From Trichoplusia ni (Eukaryota > Arthropoda > Insecta > Lepidoptera > Noctuidae): a DNA stretch of 64,000 bases. The stretch lies in the NCBI RefSeq assembly GCF_003590095.1, contig NC_039491.1, positions 4,402,001-4,466,000 of the forward strand. Direction: 5' to 3'. Numbering within the stretch: the first letter of the stretch is position 1; each line of letters begins with the position of its first letter. Below, piece after piece: positions 61,678 through 64,000 of this stretch. The position numbers and the translations under genes were made by a program. The notes below the pieces were generated by a model that did no database searches, had not been told where the DNA came from, and saw only the letters and a program-made list of their open reading frames with translations.

Positions 61678-64000
61678 CGAATCAGAAGGCTTGCCACCAC
61701 AACCATAAGTGAGGAATTTGCAGTTGTGGGAGAGAGACGCCGTCGACGGCACATAGAGCGATTCTTTTAAGGGTTCCATATCTATAGCGTAAACTCTGTT
61801 CATCTCTCACAAAGCTATGTCTCTTGGACTGTGTAAGCGACAGTCAACATTTTTTCAGATGCTGTTCTAAATAAATAAATACTAAAAATGAATGTAGAAA
61901 TCAAGCAACAGGTTAGGTGCCGAATTAATTCGTCGGTAGCACCTATTTTACTTTTCATTCTTTCATCTTCACTTACTTCACTCTTTTTGAGGGATTGACC
62001 AGTTAGACCAGTGTCATTTTCAGCTCTTATAAATTCGAATGACACGGTAACCAATTCTCAATAATTTATAAACTGCCTTAGTTCGCATGAACTCTATTTC
62101 CATGCATTTTATATATAACACCTGATGTTAAAAGGTCACATCGAGGTCCAAATTAATATCTTACATATTTACACAAGGTCGACCTTAAATAACTTAGATT
62201 TACAAAGGTTGAAGTTATAAATAAAATTCCCTTAATTTTACGAACCTGTTACATTTATAGTACCTTATAATGCTCATAAAAGGAAACTTTTTATGAACAA
62301 GAAATGAGCAGTTAATATTGGATCAGGCATTATTGAAGTTCCGCGAAATAGGATATACGGGATTACTTCGAATAGGGACAACAAATTTAATGACTACTGT
62401 TTATTGGATCTGTGTTCTCAGTAGAATGCCAAAATGGTGACGAATGTTATTTTCATAAGTTTCGTGTTAATTGTAGAAAAAAAATTGGTAATATTTATTT
62501 TATAGACGTTTATATTTTCAAAAAGTAATTTGCCTTAATAATATTGATAAATATTATTGATGTATGTTGCAAAAGATTTCAAAATTTAACAAAACTGTTT
62601 TTTAAACCTCATTTTTAACACTCATGAATGAATCCCGTACCTCCTAAATTGAGATATTAAAACAGTTTTGTACTGTAACTGTATTAGTTTTGAATGTAAT
62701 AATGCAACCATAATTAATAACAACAAAAGAATCTATTTACAAATCTATTCAGGGGGAACTAAAATCTGTCGTTCAGATATCTCAAATCTAAATACACCTT
62801 TGATACTAACAGGCTATTATGCAAGAGCCTATATTGAATGTACGGAACATCATGTTTCAGATCCACAGCGACTGGCGTGTCCCTTTCATCGGGTTTTACA
62901 AGCCATGAATCCGATACGATATCTCATTGGCAAATTTAGCGTAAACCATCAAACGATTTCGAAAAGCAGGCCCGTTAAGGTAGTTTTATTCGATGCTAGA
63001 TATTTTTTGTATTGAGTGAAAAGACCGATATACCCGAGAAAAAATATATACAGATTTACTTAGAGCAAAAAGTTTATATATAGGTATATTATTTGCGTAT
63101 TTTTTTTAATGGAATGAATGAAGGTGACACAAAGATAACAATCGATAATTTATCGGGTAATGCGTTTTAGCTTTAAACAAAAAAATGAAAGTAGATTTTT
63201 TTTTCAAATCTAGTCGGTAGCCTTAATCACTTAAAGTTAGTTAACGTAGCTTATCGACGGTTCCAGTAGTTCATTAGACATTTTCTTCGAAATAATTTAA
63301 ATAACTATATTCAATACAGTATTTAAAAAAATCTACTTCAAGATGTAGCGTGCTTGTGGTTTAAGTTTTGAGTGAGCAGACAGCAAATAGAACATCAATT
63401 TAAACAACTTTTTTCATCTGTTTTTTATAAGTGTTTAGAACAGTTTTCTATTCCAAAAACCTTTTGTTATAGCTGAATTAACTGACTACAATTATTGTAT
63501 TATTATTATGTTATGACAGAGTTAATTAAATATGAATAACAAAAACAAAACCAAAATATTAAAATCATAATTTTAAATCCAGTATCAAATGCGGTTTCCA
63601 TAGAAGGAACGCAACCCTCGCTAACGACAGTCTCCTAATGGCGAGATAACGAATAATCCGCATCGATGATCGCTACATCTCATAAATTATTCGTTCCTCA
63701 ATTAATAACAGATCTGTAGGAAAGTCCCACCAGCTGTCAGGTGTGTCAAATAGATTACATCTCTGAGAAAATTTAATGAATAAAGTTTCTAAGAAAGCCT
63801 TTGATATTATCGGACTATTTGTAGACTTCGAATGTTCGTTTGTTAGACGCTTTTTTAGTTCCGTATTTTATTCTTGGAGGATTACAAACAGATGACAATA
63901 TTTGAGTGTTTAGTGTCCGAAAAGCGTTTTTTATACGAATAAAAATGTAGACTCTTTATCTGGCCAACCTAAATAATAAACTTCTATTAACACACAAATA
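61678..64000. other. Non-coding AT-rich tract, right end
   Basis: No gene seen. The 115-codon plus frame 62668-63015 has scattered Cys residues but no spacing typical of a zinc finger or secreted peptide, and no splice context. Minus frames at 61573-62054 are chance frames. No multi-copy repeat was recognised. Confidence 0.45.

Noticed and set aside
62668..63015. 115-codon open frame with cysteines
   Set aside because: Cysteine spacing fits no finger or secreted-peptide pattern, and there is no supporting context.
1..64000. CRISPR array, prokaryotic operon or viral genome insertion
   Set aside because: No regularly spaced direct repeats, no dense collinear genes, and no viral domain seen. 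The window is eukaryotic throughout.

Overview
The window is nuclear DNA from an insect, most likely a moth and probably a noctuoid. The evidence is AT-rich sequence, one compact spliced gene with GT-AG introns of 84 to 1048 bases, and a dense set of interspersed repeats of kinds I know from Lepidoptera: short Helitrons ending in CTAG, tRNA-derived SINEs, and families carrying blocks such as GTGCGAGTCGGACTCGC and CCAACTATGTTGGGGTCGGC. There is no bacterial-style gene layout, no rRNA and no CRISPR array. Almost every open frame over 60 codons is a chance frame in AT-rich DNA.

Layout. Bases 1-6292: no gene seen, scattered repeats. 6293-8693: a minus-strand Helitron with both ends readable and three spliced coding pieces; an internal deletion joins the Rep N-terminus to the last codons of the helicase. 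8694-13090: repeats, including a palindromic element with a 17-base flanking duplication. 13091-13320: a CpG-rich island holding a possible first exon with a good splice donor. 13321-42077: long non-coding tract with short Helitrons, SINE pieces and hairpin repeats; a weak promoter-like island lies near 38.2 kb. 42078-47202: the one clear gene, a nine-exon acid sphingomyelinase-like phosphodiesterase (SMPDL3 family, 449 aa) with a signal peptide and a GPI-type tail. 47203-64000: intergenic, with more Helitrons, SINEs, a decayed Helitron protein relic and a TA-flanked MITE that carries an 86-base near-perfect hairpin.

The only gene with a predicted host function is the SMPDL3-like enzyme, a secreted or GPI-anchored metallophosphoesterase. 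The rest is a mobile-element landscape. The autonomous-type Helitron at 6.3-8.7 kb belongs to the same superfamily as the short non-coding Helitrons (18.6, 24.7, 41.4, 54.3, 58.6, 59.0 kb), although I do not claim it mobilised them. The most unusual structure is a family of hairpin elements (9.6, 12.3, 20.3, 42.6, 44.0 kb). Two copies have long inverted repeats enclosed by 12-17 base direct repeats, which suggests target-primed retroposition of a palindrome.
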